Source of the DNA: Perlabentimonas gracilis
Lineage (GTDB): Bacteria; Bacteroidota; Bacteroidia; Bacteroidales; Tenuifilaceae
Assembly: GCF_011174675.1 (NCBI RefSeq)
Contig: NZ_JAANIG010000033.1
Span: 1-52,469 of the forward strand
DNA length: 52,469 bases
Reading direction: 5' to 3'
Shown here: piece after piece, positions 32,991-41,170 of the stretch
Layout of the letters: each line of letters begins with the position of its first letter
Numbering within the stretch: position 1 is the first letter of the stretch
Made by a program: the position numbers and the translations under genes
Notes under the pieces: model-generated
The model's database searches: none
What the model saw: only the letters and a program-made list of their open reading frames with translations
What the model was told of the DNA's origin: nothing

Positions 32991-33500
32991 ATGAAAAGAT
33001 TAGTATTAATAGTAGCTATGGTAATTGCAGCAAATATATCATTTGGGCAAGCATTTATCGATGAGGTGTTTAATAAGTATTCTGGCCAGCCAGGGTTTAC
33101 TTCGGTAATGATCACCCCACAGCTGTTCAAGTTGCTAGCTTTGGTCGATAAAACCGATACAGATCTGCAAATGATCTCAGAAAAGATGAATTCTCTCCGT
33201 ATCCTTGTATCCGAGGACAAGGTAGTTGGGTTTACCGAAGAGGTTAGAGCCAAAATGGATAAAAAGAATTATCTCAACATCATGGAAGTTTTGGATGGTT
33301 CTCAAAAGGTAAACTTTTTCGTGCAACAAAAGGGTGATGTAATAACCGATTTTTTGCTCCTTGCCATTGACGGTAAAGAGGAAGTTCTACTCTCAATATC
33401 TGGTAACCTTAAGCTGAGTGAGCTCTCGAAACTAGGGACGTCTAGCTCGTTTGGAGGGAGCTCCGGACATCTATCTCTTCTTAAAAACCTTGAGAACTAG
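32991..33500 (+). CDS. DUF4252 secreted protein 1
   Basis: A 169-residue protein with a signal peptide (MKRLVLIVAMVIAANISFGQ) and the DUF4252 fold. The family phrase YSGQPGFTSVMITPQLF starts the mature domain, followed by an IRILVSEDK-type strand (LRILVSEDKVVG) and LLAIDGKEEVLLSISGNL. DUF4252 proteins are Bacteroidota envelope proteins of unknown function, often beside an ECF sigma factor. It is the first gene of a five-gene locus with two more DUF4252 members, and it ends with a Gly/Ser-rich tail. Confidence 0.88.
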   Translation: MKRLVLIVAMVIAANISFGQAFIDEVFNKYSGQPGFTSVMITPQLFKLLALVDKTDTDLQMISEKMNSLRILVSEDKVVGFTEEVRAKMDKKNYLNIMEVLDGSQKVNFFVQQKGDVITDFLLLAIDGKEEVLLSISGNLKLSELSKLGTSSSFGGSSGHLSLLKNLEN

Positions 33501-33521
33501 CTGTTCTATTTAATGCAAATA

Positions 33522-33558
33522 ATCAGCCCTACAGGCACCATTTACATGTAGGGCTGAT
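33522..33558 (+). terminator. intercistronic hairpin between DUF4252 genes 1 and 2
   Basis: A 12-bp perfect stem (ATCAGCCCTACA with TGTAGGGCTGAT) and a 13-base loop. No T-run follows, so it may act as a weak terminator or as an mRNA-end stabiliser for the first gene. Confidence 0.55.
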
Positions 33559-33586
33559 GTATAAAAAAACCTAAATAGTGAAAGTC

Positions 33587-34102
33587 ATGAAAAAGTCATT
33601 ACAAATTTTACTAACCCTAGCATTTAGCCTGCTGGTAACTATGGCTAGCTGCTCTACAAAATCTCAAAGCAACCAAAAGCCTGTACTTTCGCAAATACTT
33701 TACCAAGAGGATATTCGCTCATTCAAATTGCCTGGCTTCTTGGTGCGCTACGTGATGCTGATTTCAGAGGAAACACGTATGATTCGTCCAGCTCTTAAAG
33801 GGGTCACATCATTTACCATATCTATTTCGGAAGACATGAAGGACTCAAGGAATGTATTTGCTCGAATCAACGAAAGGCTTAGAAAGGCTAATTATAATAG
33901 CTTTATGGAGGTAATCGATAGTGATTCTAGAATAACCATAAAAGCCTTAGAGAAAAATGGAAGAATTAGAGAGATGGTGATAATTATTGACGACAGCTCA
34001 TCATTTGTATGTCTTGGTGTTAAAGGTAACATCAATCCCGAAAACTTTATGCAGCTGGTAACCAACTTCACCGAGGACAGTAAGCTGGCAAAAAACATTT
34101 AA
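33587..34102 (+). CDS. DUF4252 lipoprotein
   Basis: A 171-residue lipoprotein with lipobox TMASC (Cys22), preferring the ATG at 33587 over a GTG at 33578. The mature domain aligns with its neighbours (SFKLPGFLVRYVMLISEE, then YNSFMEVIDSDSRITIKAL and VCLGVKGNINPENFMQL) and belongs to DUF4252. Lipid anchoring would hold it at the inner face of the outer membrane. The ECF sigma factor follows 15 bases later. Confidence 0.83.
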   Translation: MKKSLQILLTLAFSLLVTMASCSTKSQSNQKPVLSQILYQEDIRSFKLPGFLVRYVMLISEETRMIRPALKGVTSFTISISEDMKDSRNVFARINERLRKANYNSFMEVIDSDSRITIKALEKNGRIREMVIIIDDSSSFVCLGVKGNINPENFMQLVTNFTEDSKLAKNI

Positions 34103-34117
34103 CAATTGGCCATCTGC

Positions 34118-34636
34118 ATGAATGAGCGTGAGTTTAAGCAAAGGGTACTTCCGCTAGCTAGTCGACTCTATAGCATTTGTATTAGAATGCTAAGAAATGA
34201 GCACGAGGCCAAGGATTGTGTGCAGGACGTATTTGTAAAGCTTTGGACAAAAAAAGACTATCTGGCAGAGGTAAAAAGCATAGAGGCATTTGCTTATACG
34301 GCTACACGAAATAGTTGCCTCGATAGGCTTAAGCTAAAAAAGCAGATGGTAGATATTGAAACTATTGCAAGTACAGAAGATTCTTTAATTTACAACGGAG
34401 AACAGTACAGGGAAGACGATAGAATGCTGCTAATTAGCAAGGCTCTGAGTAAACTCCCTGAGCTACAACAAAAGGTGTTTAACCTTAGAGATGTCGAGAG
34501 GTTGGAATTTGATGATATTGCAAATCAGATGGCAACATCACCTGAACATATTCGGGTTTTGCTCTCAAGAGCCCGTAAACGAATTAAAGAGATTATCGAA
34601 TGCGAATTACAAAGCAAAAAGCAGGTTTATGAGTAA
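34118..34636 (+). CDS. ECF-type RNA polymerase sigma factor
   Basis: A 172-residue sigma-70 family member with only regions 2 and 4. Region 2 spans about residues 10-75 (SICIRMLRNEHEAKDCVQDVFVKLW). Region 4 spans about 115-165 (LPELQQKVFNLRDVERL...IANQMATSPEHIRVLLSRARKRI). I start it at the ATG at 34118 rather than a TTG 12 bases earlier. ECF factors direct polymerase to envelope-stress or similar regulons and are normally held by an anti-sigma factor. The overlapping downstream gene is the natural candidate. Confidence 0.93.
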   Translation: MNEREFKQRVLPLASRLYSICIRMLRNEHEAKDCVQDVFVKLWTKKDYLAEVKSIEAFAYTATRNSCLDRLKLKKQMVDIETIASTEDSLIYNGEQYREDDRMLLISKALSKLPELQQKVFNLRDVERLEFDDIANQMATSPEHIRVLLSRARKRIKEIIECELQSKKQVYE

Positions 34637-35246
34637 AATGGAGTATAGGGTAAGAGAGTTACTACGTAGGTACTACCAAGGAGACACCTCGCTGGAAGAG
34701 GAAGATTCTATAAGGGAGTATTTTTATTGTAACAAGATTATCCCCGTTGACTTAATGGCCGAGAAGGAACTTTTTTGCCCGGAGTTAAGCAATTCGTCCG
34801 AGTTGCAGTTCGATCTGGAGGCGGGTATACTAGATGCAATTGACAAGGCACAGAGTAGGCAAAGCTCTTTGAGGGGGAGGACAGTAAAGTTGGCTACTGT
34901 TTGGGCTGCTGCAGCATCGGTGGTTATTCTACTTGGCCTAGCATGGTTTTTGTCAAACCGCACCACAGAGACAATGATAGTTGATACCTACGACGACCCT
35001 TACGTTGCACTGCAGGAGACCCAACGTGTACTTGCATTGGTGGGTTCAAAAATTAATCGGGTGCAAAATGAGATGCGATCGCTAGACAAGCTAAATCTGC
35101 CACACCAGATACTAGAACCAGTTAGTGATTTTTCAAGAAATATACAGCAACTCGAAAAGCTAAAGGCGATAGAAAAGCCAAAAGAAATGCCATTTATTAA
35201 GCATATCTTTACAGCGAATTCGAGCAAACAAAATGTTGATAATTAA
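34629..35246 (+). CDS. single-span membrane protein, candidate anti-sigma factor
   Basis: A 205-residue protein whose ATG overlaps the sigma gene stop by 8 bases, indicating translational coupling. The N-terminal about 85 residues are acidic and helical (VRELLRRYYQGDTSLEEEDSI), one membrane span follows at about 90-108 (AAAASVVILLGLAWFL), and the C-terminal half is a helical extracytoplasmic region. This layout is that of a membrane anti-sigma factor, and the RRYYQGDTS...EE start resembles small Bacteroidota membrane proteins linked to sigma genes. No zinc-binding HxxxCxxC motif is present, so anti-sigma function is inferred from position and topology. Confidence 0.75.
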   Translation: MSKMEYRVRELLRRYYQGDTSLEEEDSIREYFYCNKIIPVDLMAEKELFCPELSNSSELQFDLEAGILDAIDKAQSRQSSLRGRTVKLATVWAAAASVVILLGLAWFLSNRTTETMIVDTYDDPYVALQETQRVLALVGSKINRVQNEMRSLDKLNLPHQILEPVSDFSRNIQQLEKLKAIEKPKEMPFIKHIFTANSSKQNVDN

Positions 35247-35259
35247 ATACGCATAAGCC

Positions 35260-35760
35260 ATGAGAAAAACCATTGCGCTAGTTGTACTGCTCCTTTTTAC
35301 AGGAATGTTATTCGCACAAAAATCGCCGGTCGATAAGCTATTCGATAGGTATGCAGGTAAAGATGGGTATACATCCATATTTATATCCGAGTATATGTTC
35401 ACCCTTTTTGCAAACCTCAATGAGGCCGACAAAGAGTTTCAAGATGTAGTAAAGGGCTTATCGGGCATTAAAATATTAGCAACCGAAAAGCAAAATCCTG
35501 ATGTTGATTTTCACAAAGAAATTATGAAGGAGCTCCCTACCAATGAGTACAAAGAGCTCATGGTGATTAGGGAAAAAGAGCAAAACCTAACCTTTCTTAT
35601 CAAAGATATCAAAGGGAAGGTTGTTGAACTTTTACTAATTGTTGGAGGATCTGAGAATGTGCTTATATCGATTCAAGGAAGAGATATAAATCTTCAGAAT
35701 ATCTCTAAGCTATCAAAATCAATGAATATTGATGCGCTAGGCCCTCTTGAAAATATATAG
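35260..35760 (+). CDS. DUF4252 secreted protein 3
   Basis: A 166-residue protein with a signal peptide (MRKTIALVVLLLFTGMLFAQ) and the family phrase YAGKDGYTSIFISEYMFTLF, closest to DUF4252 protein 1. It is 13 bases after the putative anti-sigma gene and ends the locus before a strong terminator. Confidence 0.88.
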   Translation: MRKTIALVVLLLFTGMLFAQKSPVDKLFDRYAGKDGYTSIFISEYMFTLFANLNEADKEFQDVVKGLSGIKILATEKQNPDVDFHKEIMKELPTNEYKELMVIREKEQNLTFLIKDIKGKVVELLLIVGGSENVLISIQGRDINLQNISKLSKSMNIDALGPLENI

Positions 35761-35783
35761 ATACTGTAAACATTATAAATGTT

Positions 35784-35820
35784 AAACCCCAATCACTGAA
35801 AGTTTAAGTGGTTGGGGTTT
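35784..35820 (+). terminator. terminator of the DUF4252/ECF locus
   Basis: A 14-bp stem with one T-G pair: AAACCCCAATCACT (35784-35797) with AGTGGTTGGGGTTT (35807-35820), 9-base loop, then GCTTTTG. Confidence 0.85.
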
Positions 35821-36031
35821 GCTTTTGTTATTAGCTATTGAGGGGTATTGTATCCACAGTTTACTTTTTTTTACTAGGTTTGCCCCGTGTAATTTATTGG
35901 AACGATGGGAAATTTGCAAGCATTATAAATCATATTTACGTATGCTTCAAGCATTGAAACATAAAGCTGTAAGCCCCGTTAAATAAGCTATACAGCATAA
36001 TATATTTAGCTACTTCAAATAATCATTTTCA

Positions 36032-37927
36032 ATGATAAAGTATATCCGCCAGCATCTTAAAACAAACCTTTTGGTTTCAATTCTGGGTGTTTTTACTCTT
36101 ATTTATGGTTTCGCGCTAACATACATAAGCATAAACTTTAGAGCTAATGCATACAGCGATTCTCAAGAGGTTATTTATAGAACTACTTATGAGTATAAAA
36201 ATTTAATTGAATACGATTTGGGTCGTTATATGGAAGTAGCATCAACTTTCCGAGATGTTTACAACCGCTACGATCATATTCCCAAAGAGGATCGTGAGTT
36301 TTTTTACGATCAGCTTTGCTATGCATGGCTCGAGAATAATCCCGAAATACTATCAGTTTGGCAGGTGTGGGAGATTAAAGCATTTGATCCCACCTATACC
36401 CTTAAAAATGGCAGGCATCGGAATGTATATATACGCAGTGGCAATAATATCAATGTAGTTAGGCAAACAGTGGATATGAATAACTTAGACATTGTAAGCC
36501 CATACTACATAGCGCGAAAGAATAATATCGAAGAGATTTGGACACCCTATTACGATACCCATACCCCTGAACTTGCAGGAATTCTTATGACATCCATTGT
36601 GGCACCCATTCAAAAACATGGCGAATTTATGGGTATAATTGGCATCGATCTAAGCCTTGAATCGATGGGTGATATCATCTCTGAAATAATGCCCTTTGAG
36701 AATTCGGTGTCGTATTTACTTGCCGATGACCGTACAGTGGTTGCCCATAGCAGTAAAAACATAGTTGGCAATAAGCTATTGCCTTCACTTACTACCGACA
36801 CAACATCATTTCACAACACGATTGTCTCAACACAAAGGCGTGATTACAGCACGTTTGAGTACGTAAATCCCGAGAATGGGGAAGAGTACTTTGTGTCGAT
36901 GGTACCCATTGAGGTTGGAAACAGCCCTTACGTATGGACTTTAGCCATTGAGGTTCCTGTTAGCGTTGTAATGAAGGAGGCCAATGCCTTACTATACCGT
37001 ACAATCGTTTTTGGTGTTTTAGGCTTAGCCTTAATGTACCTTATTATATGGATTATTGCATCACGCCTTATCTCCCCAATAAAACAGAGTGTCGATTTTG
37101 CACAGCAAATTGCCAGCGGAAACCTGATGGTGCAAATTAATATCAACAGGGATGATGAGGTTGGCCTCTTGGTGAAGAGCCTCCAAGAAATGGCCGAAAG
37201 GTTGCGTAGTACCATAAGCGAAATAATTTCTGGGACGAATGAAATGGTTGCAGCCAGCGTTGAGTTGCTCGACTCATCGAAACAAATTCTTAGCGGAGCA
37301 TCAAACCAAGCCTCTTCATCCGAAGAGATATCGGCCTCGATGGAGGAGATGGTTGCCAACATACAGCAAAACAGTGAGAATGCTAAAACAACTTAATCCA
37401 TAGCAACAAGAGCATCGAACGGAGTTAAGCAGGGGTACGAGTCGTCGAAGCGCGCGCTTGAGGCCATGTCTGAAATTGATGGAAAAATCTCAATTATCAC
37501 CGAGATTGCCAAGCAAACCAATATTCTAGCCCTTAACGCAGCGGTTGAAGCTGCTAGGGCAGGCGAATATGGCAAGGGGTTTGCCGTGGTAGCTGCCGAG
37601 GTGAAAAAGCTTGCAGAGCGTTCGCGCGTAGCAGCAGAACAGATAATTGAACTTAGCAACCATGGGGTAAGCGTTTCTAGCCAATCTGGCAAAGAGCTAT
37701 CGGAGATAATTCCTGAGATTGAACGTACAGCCGAACTGGTGGTGGAAATTTCAGTTGCGAGTGCTGAACAAAAAATTGGATCGGAACAGGTTAACAATGC
37801 AATACAAGAATTAAATTTGGTTACCCAACAGAATACAGAAATGGCTAATTTGTCGGCCACTAAAGCCGATGATCTCTCGGAGTTGGCAGATCGCTTAAAA
37901 AAGATCGTAACCTATTTCAAACTTTAA
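36032..37927 (+). pseudogene. methyl-accepting chemotaxis protein interrupted by one in-frame stop
   Basis: A chemoreceptor of 631 codons with a TAA at codon 455 (37394-37396). Before the stop: a membrane span (about 13-35), a dCache_1 periplasmic sensor (about 40-310), a second span (about 322-345, VLGLALMYLIIWII), HAMP (to about 400) and the start of the signalling region ending NSENAKTT. After it the frame is unbroken and continues [17 protein letters not shown], then the conserved hairpin tip ([41 protein letters not shown]) to residue 631. The reading frame does not shift, so this is a nonsense change, possibly CAA to TAA. Independent initiation at 37466 could make the C-terminal part alone. 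No other chemotaxis gene is nearby. Confidence 0.88.
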
Positions 37928-37956
37928 ATATCTACATATCCAACAAATCAACAGCT

Positions 37957-38559
37957 ATGCTAACAATTTTCGATGCAGCCTTTTTCGATAGTAATATCTA
38001 TCTCTATCTGGTGCTACCTCTTCTAATCTTTTTTGCACGCATAATCGACGTTACTTTGGGAACAATGAGGATTATCTTTGTATCAAAGGGGGAGCGTTTG
38101 CTTGCACCAATTCTAGGGTTCTTTGAGGTGTTTATTTGGATAATCGCCATTGGCAAGATAATGGGCAATTTAGATAACTACGCCTGCTACTTTGGATATG
38201 CAGCTGGCTTTGCCACTGGGAACTGGGTAGGAATGAAACTTGAGGAGCATCTAGCCATGGGTAATATTTTGGTAAGGGTTATTGCCACCAAGGACGGAAG
38301 CCTTTTGGTAAAGAACCTCAGCAAAAGTGGCTATGGAGCCACATTGGTAGAGGGCGAAGGGAGTGCTGGAAAAGTTCAGCTGGTTTACTCCATTGTTAGC
38401 CGTGAGAATCTAAAGGAGGTGATATCAGTTATCGAAGAGTTTAACCCCAAAGCCTTTTTCACCATAGAGGATGTGCGAAAGGTGAGCTCCGGAATATTCC
38501 CCGCCAAATCGCCAATACACAAGCTTAACCCATTTAGGCGCTGGCGAAAAGGAAAGTAG
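37957..38559 (+). CDS. UPF0316 / DUF2179-type membrane protein
   Basis: A 200-residue protein with three membrane spans in the first about 95 residues (LVLPLLIFFARIIDVTLGTMR, then LLAPILGFFEVFIWIIAIG, then YFGYAAGFATGNWVGMKLEE). The C-terminal soluble part is of DUF2179 type (about 100-180: LVRVIATKDGSLLVKNLSKSG...VQLVYSIVSRENL...FFTIEDVR). The family is widespread, with no firm function. It follows the broken chemoreceptor by 30 bases and is probably transcribed with it. Confidence 0.85.
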   Translation: MLTIFDAAFFDSNIYLYLVLPLLIFFARIIDVTLGTMRIIFVSKGERLLAPILGFFEVFIWIIAIGKIMGNLDNYACYFGYAAGFATGNWVGMKLEEHLAMGNILVRVIATKDGSLLVKNLSKSGYGATLVEGEGSAGKVQLVYSIVSRENLKEVISVIEEFNPKAFFTIEDVRKVSSGIFPAKSPIHKLNPFRRWRKGK

Positions 38560-38577
38560 ATACAGCTACCACTAATA

Positions 38578-38614
38578 ACAACAAAGGCCTAGTTTTGGAA
38601 CCGGCCTTTGTTGT
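38578..38614. terminator. hairpin between convergent UPF0316 and amidase genes
   Basis: A 12-bp perfect stem (ACAACAAAGGCC with GGCCTTTGTTGT) around a 13-base loop, placed between two convergent stops. No long T-run on either strand. Confidence 0.7.
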
Positions 38615-38632
38615 ATAAGTACTGCTCTATGC

Positions 38633-40309
38633 CTATTGTTTTGGGGTAAACTTTTCGGGAGTTTCTCTGTACCACTGGGTCTTATCCTGATAAGCTTTAC
38701 CCAACAGCAAGATCTGATCCTCGCGGTACCAGTTGCCAATAAGTGTAATACTTGTGGGCAGCTTTGAGCTGGAGAAACCAGTGGGCATTGCCAGTGCAGG
38801 ATGCCCAGTAAGATTGGTCATTAGCAGCTGGTTTCCACCAAAACTAGGGGTTACAATTACATCAACCTCATCAAATAGCTTTACGAATTCCTCTATTAGA
38901 ACTGTTCTAATCCGATTGGCCTGAAGGTACTCAACTGCAGGGATAAAACGAGCTTTACGGAAAAAGTTTGGCCAAGCCATCTTGCCTTGTCGCACCATCA
39001 AATCATCCATATTCGATAGCGTGAGATGACTAAATGCGGCCGCTGCCTCCACATCGAGAATAATTGAAAGGGCTTCCATAGGTAAGTGCTCAGGTAGAGT
39101 TACGGGTATAAGCTCAATACCTATATCCTTTAAAACCTCTAGCGCAATGCTGTCGTTAGTTTTAAAGCCATATTCCTTGTCGAAATAGTCCTTGGCGTAC
39201 CCAACTCTCAACCTAAGGACATCAGCCTTTAAATCAATACTAATTGGCTTATCAACCAGCGTTGGGTCATCTCCATCTGTGCCTGCTATGGCATCAATTA
39301 CAATGGCACAATCCTGTGCCGTGCGGCATATGGGGCCAATTTTATCCATTGTCCATGATAATGCCATTGCCCCGGTTCGGCTAACCCTACCAAAGGTTGG
39401 CCGCAGGCCAGTTACCCCATTAACAGTTGATGGCGATACGATGGATCCCCAGGTTTCGGATCCAATGGCAAAGGGAACCAAGCCTGCAGCAGTGGCCGAT
39501 GCCGAGCCTGCCGATGATCCGCTTGATCCCATATCGGTATTCCAAGGATTTCGGGTTTTTCCGCCAAACCACACATCACCCCAGGCAAGTTCTCCCAGCG
39601 ATAGCTTTGCAACCAGCACAGCGCCTGCTTCTTCGAGGTTACTAATTACCGGAGAGGTAATTTCCGCCACTTGATCGTGGTAAATTGGTGAGCCATAGGT
39701 AAATGGATATCCTTCAAGAGCCAGTAGGTCTTTTACACCATAGGGAATACCGTGAAGTGGACCACGGTATTTCCCCATTGAAATTTCTTCATCCATAGCC
39801 TTGGCCTGTTTAATGGCCCTGTCTTCAAGCAGGGTTATAACGCAGAAAAGTTCGGGGTCGTAGCGTTTAAGCCTATCAATATACATCCGTGTAAGGCTCT
39901 CGGATGTAATGCGCTTACTTTTTATGAGGGACGACAGCTCGGCAACGGTGTAATAGCTTAAGTCTTCTAAATTGTCAGGAACAGCTATGGCATTGGGAAT
40001 ACAAAAATCTGACCTCTGCTCCTTAAACTTTGCATTATAGTTCACTGGAATAGGGGAAAAGACAAGAGCAGGTGCCAGGTCGTTAGGTATATCAAACTCA
40101 TGAATTAGCTTGTACTTCTCAATGGCCTCGGCTACCCCATCCTTTAGTGAATCTCTCTCGGCCTTAGTAAATTGTAGGTTGAAAAGCTTTTCTGCCGATT
40201 CAATGCTATGTTCAATTCGGCTTGCCTTTATCCAACTATAAACATTATAACCAACCGATAAGATAAGCAAAATCAAAAGCAATGGTGCTAAAATTGGTTT
40301 TCTTTTCAT
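38633..40309 (-). CDS. secreted or membrane-anchored amidase
   Basis: A 558-residue amidase-signature enzyme with an N-terminal signal anchor (residues 5-25, ILAPLLLILLILSVGYNVYSW). The Ser-Ser-Lys triad is present: Lys in GIPYGVKDLLA, Ser in MGSSGSSAGSASATAAG, and the nucleophile Ser in SETWGSIVSPSTVNG. The family hydrolyses amides of various kinds. The extracytoplasmic location and the absence of GatB/GatC neighbours rule out the tRNA amidotransferase role. Substrate unknown. It is monocistronic, convergent with UPF0316 and divergent from the peroxidase. Confidence 0.88.
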   Translation of the reverse strand: MKRKPILAPLLLILLILSVGYNVYSWIKASRIEHSIESAEKLFNLQFTKAERDSLKDGVAEAIEKYKLIHEFDIPNDLAPALVFSPIPVNYNAKFKEQRSDFCIPNAIAVPDNLEDLSYYTVAELSSLIKSKRITSESLTRMYIDRLKRYDPELFCVITLLEDRAIKQAKAMDEEISMGKYRGPLHGIPYGVKDLLALEGYPFTYGSPIYHDQVAEITSPVISNLEEAGAVLVAKLSLGELAWGDVWFGGKTRNPWNTDMGSSGSSAGSASATAAGLVPFAIGSETWGSIVSPSTVNGVTGLRPTFGRVSRTGAMALSWTMDKIGPICRTAQDCAIVIDAIAGTDGDDPTLVDKPISIDLKADVLRLRVGYAKDYFDKEYGFKTNDSIALEVLKDIGIELIPVTLPEHLPMEALSIILDVEAAAAFSHLTLSNMDDLMVRQGKMAWPNFFRKARFIPAVEYLQANRIRTVLIEEFVKLFDEVDVIVTPSFGGNQLLMTNLTGHPALAMPTGFSSSKLPTSITLIGNWYREDQILLLGKAYQDKTQWYRETPEKFTPKQ

Positions 40310-40459
40310 AGTAATTATTTTTTGGTTAAGCGCTTTTGCAATGGACTTGCAATTTACAACTATAGATAAAACAATGTATCATTTTCGATAATTCTTAGAA
40401 TATCTTGAAAACAATTAGCTTAATGAGGTGTTTAATGGTAAACAATTCAATATTAAACA

Positions 40460-41005
40460 ATGAAAAAACTATTCATACTAGCCGTTAGCATCGTAGCAGG
40501 TTCGATGCTAGGAATGGCGCAGCAAAAAACGCTGCATGACTTTACAGTCGAGACCATCAGTGGTCAGCAATTCCCGCTATCAAGCCTAAAGGGTAAAAAG
40601 GTAATGGTTGTAAATACAGCTTCGAAATGTGGACTAACTCCACAGTACGAAATACTAGAGAAGCTATACAAGCAGTACAAAAGCAAAAACTTTGTCATCA
40701 TTGGTTTTCCGGCTAATAACTTTATGAATCAAGAGCCTGGCTCAAACGATGAGATTATGGAGTTTTGCAGTCAGAACTATGGGGTAACCTTCCCTATGAT
40801 GTCGAAAATATCTGTTAAAGGATCAGATATTCACCCACTGTACCAGTGGCTAACCAGTAAGGATGAGAACGGTGTGGTGGATGCAAAGGTTACGTGGAAT
40901 TTTCAAAAGTTTCTTATTGATGAGGAGGGAAGGGTGGTTAAATCCGTATCGCCTCGTGAAAGTCCCGATTCCGAAGAGATAGTTAGTTGGATTAGTCAAA
41001 GGTAG
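40460..41005 (+). CDS. glutathione peroxidase-type thiol peroxidase, exported
   Basis: A 181-residue peroxidase with a signal peptide (AVSIVAGSMLGMAQ). Family motifs: VNTASKCGLTPQYE with the peroxidatic Cys, FPANNFMNQEPGS and WNFQKFLIDEEG with the Trp. The usual FPCNQF is FPANNF here, so the second Cys and the active-site Gln are replaced. Bacteria lacking glutathione use such proteins with thioredoxin. It is a single gene followed by a strong hairpin. Confidence 0.9.
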   Translation: MKKLFILAVSIVAGSMLGMAQQKTLHDFTVETISGQQFPLSSLKGKKVMVVNTASKCGLTPQYEILEKLYKQYKSKNFVIIGFPANNFMNQEPGSNDEIMEFCSQNYGVTFPMMSKISVKGSDIHPLYQWLTSKDENGVVDAKVTWNFQKFLIDEEGRVVKSVSPRESPDSEEIVSWISQR

Positions 41006-41027
41006 TCCATTAAGTCTGATTACAAGT

Positions 41028-41061
41028 GCAAAGCGACCCCATTATTTTGGGGTCGCTTTGC
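41028..41061 (+). terminator. terminator after the peroxidase gene
   Basis: A 13-bp perfect stem (GCAAAGCGACCCC with GGGGTCGCTTTGC), 8-base loop. Without a long T-run. Confidence 0.75.
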
Positions 41062-41170
41062 GTATGATCTATATCATACAAAAAAAGCACCACACACCGT
41101 TAAACCTTTGCTACCTTTACGTTTCAAAACTCTGACGACAAACAATTGGGGACACTTATCACTTTTCACA

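Noticed and set aside
35875-35882. TAGGTTTG as promoter of the chemoreceptor gene
   Set aside because: About 150 bases before the start, without a -33 box at proper spacing; too weak to list.
37390-37400. Frameshift as the cause of the broken chemoreceptor
   Set aside because: The sequence continues in the same frame after TAA, so a substitution rather than an indel is responsible.
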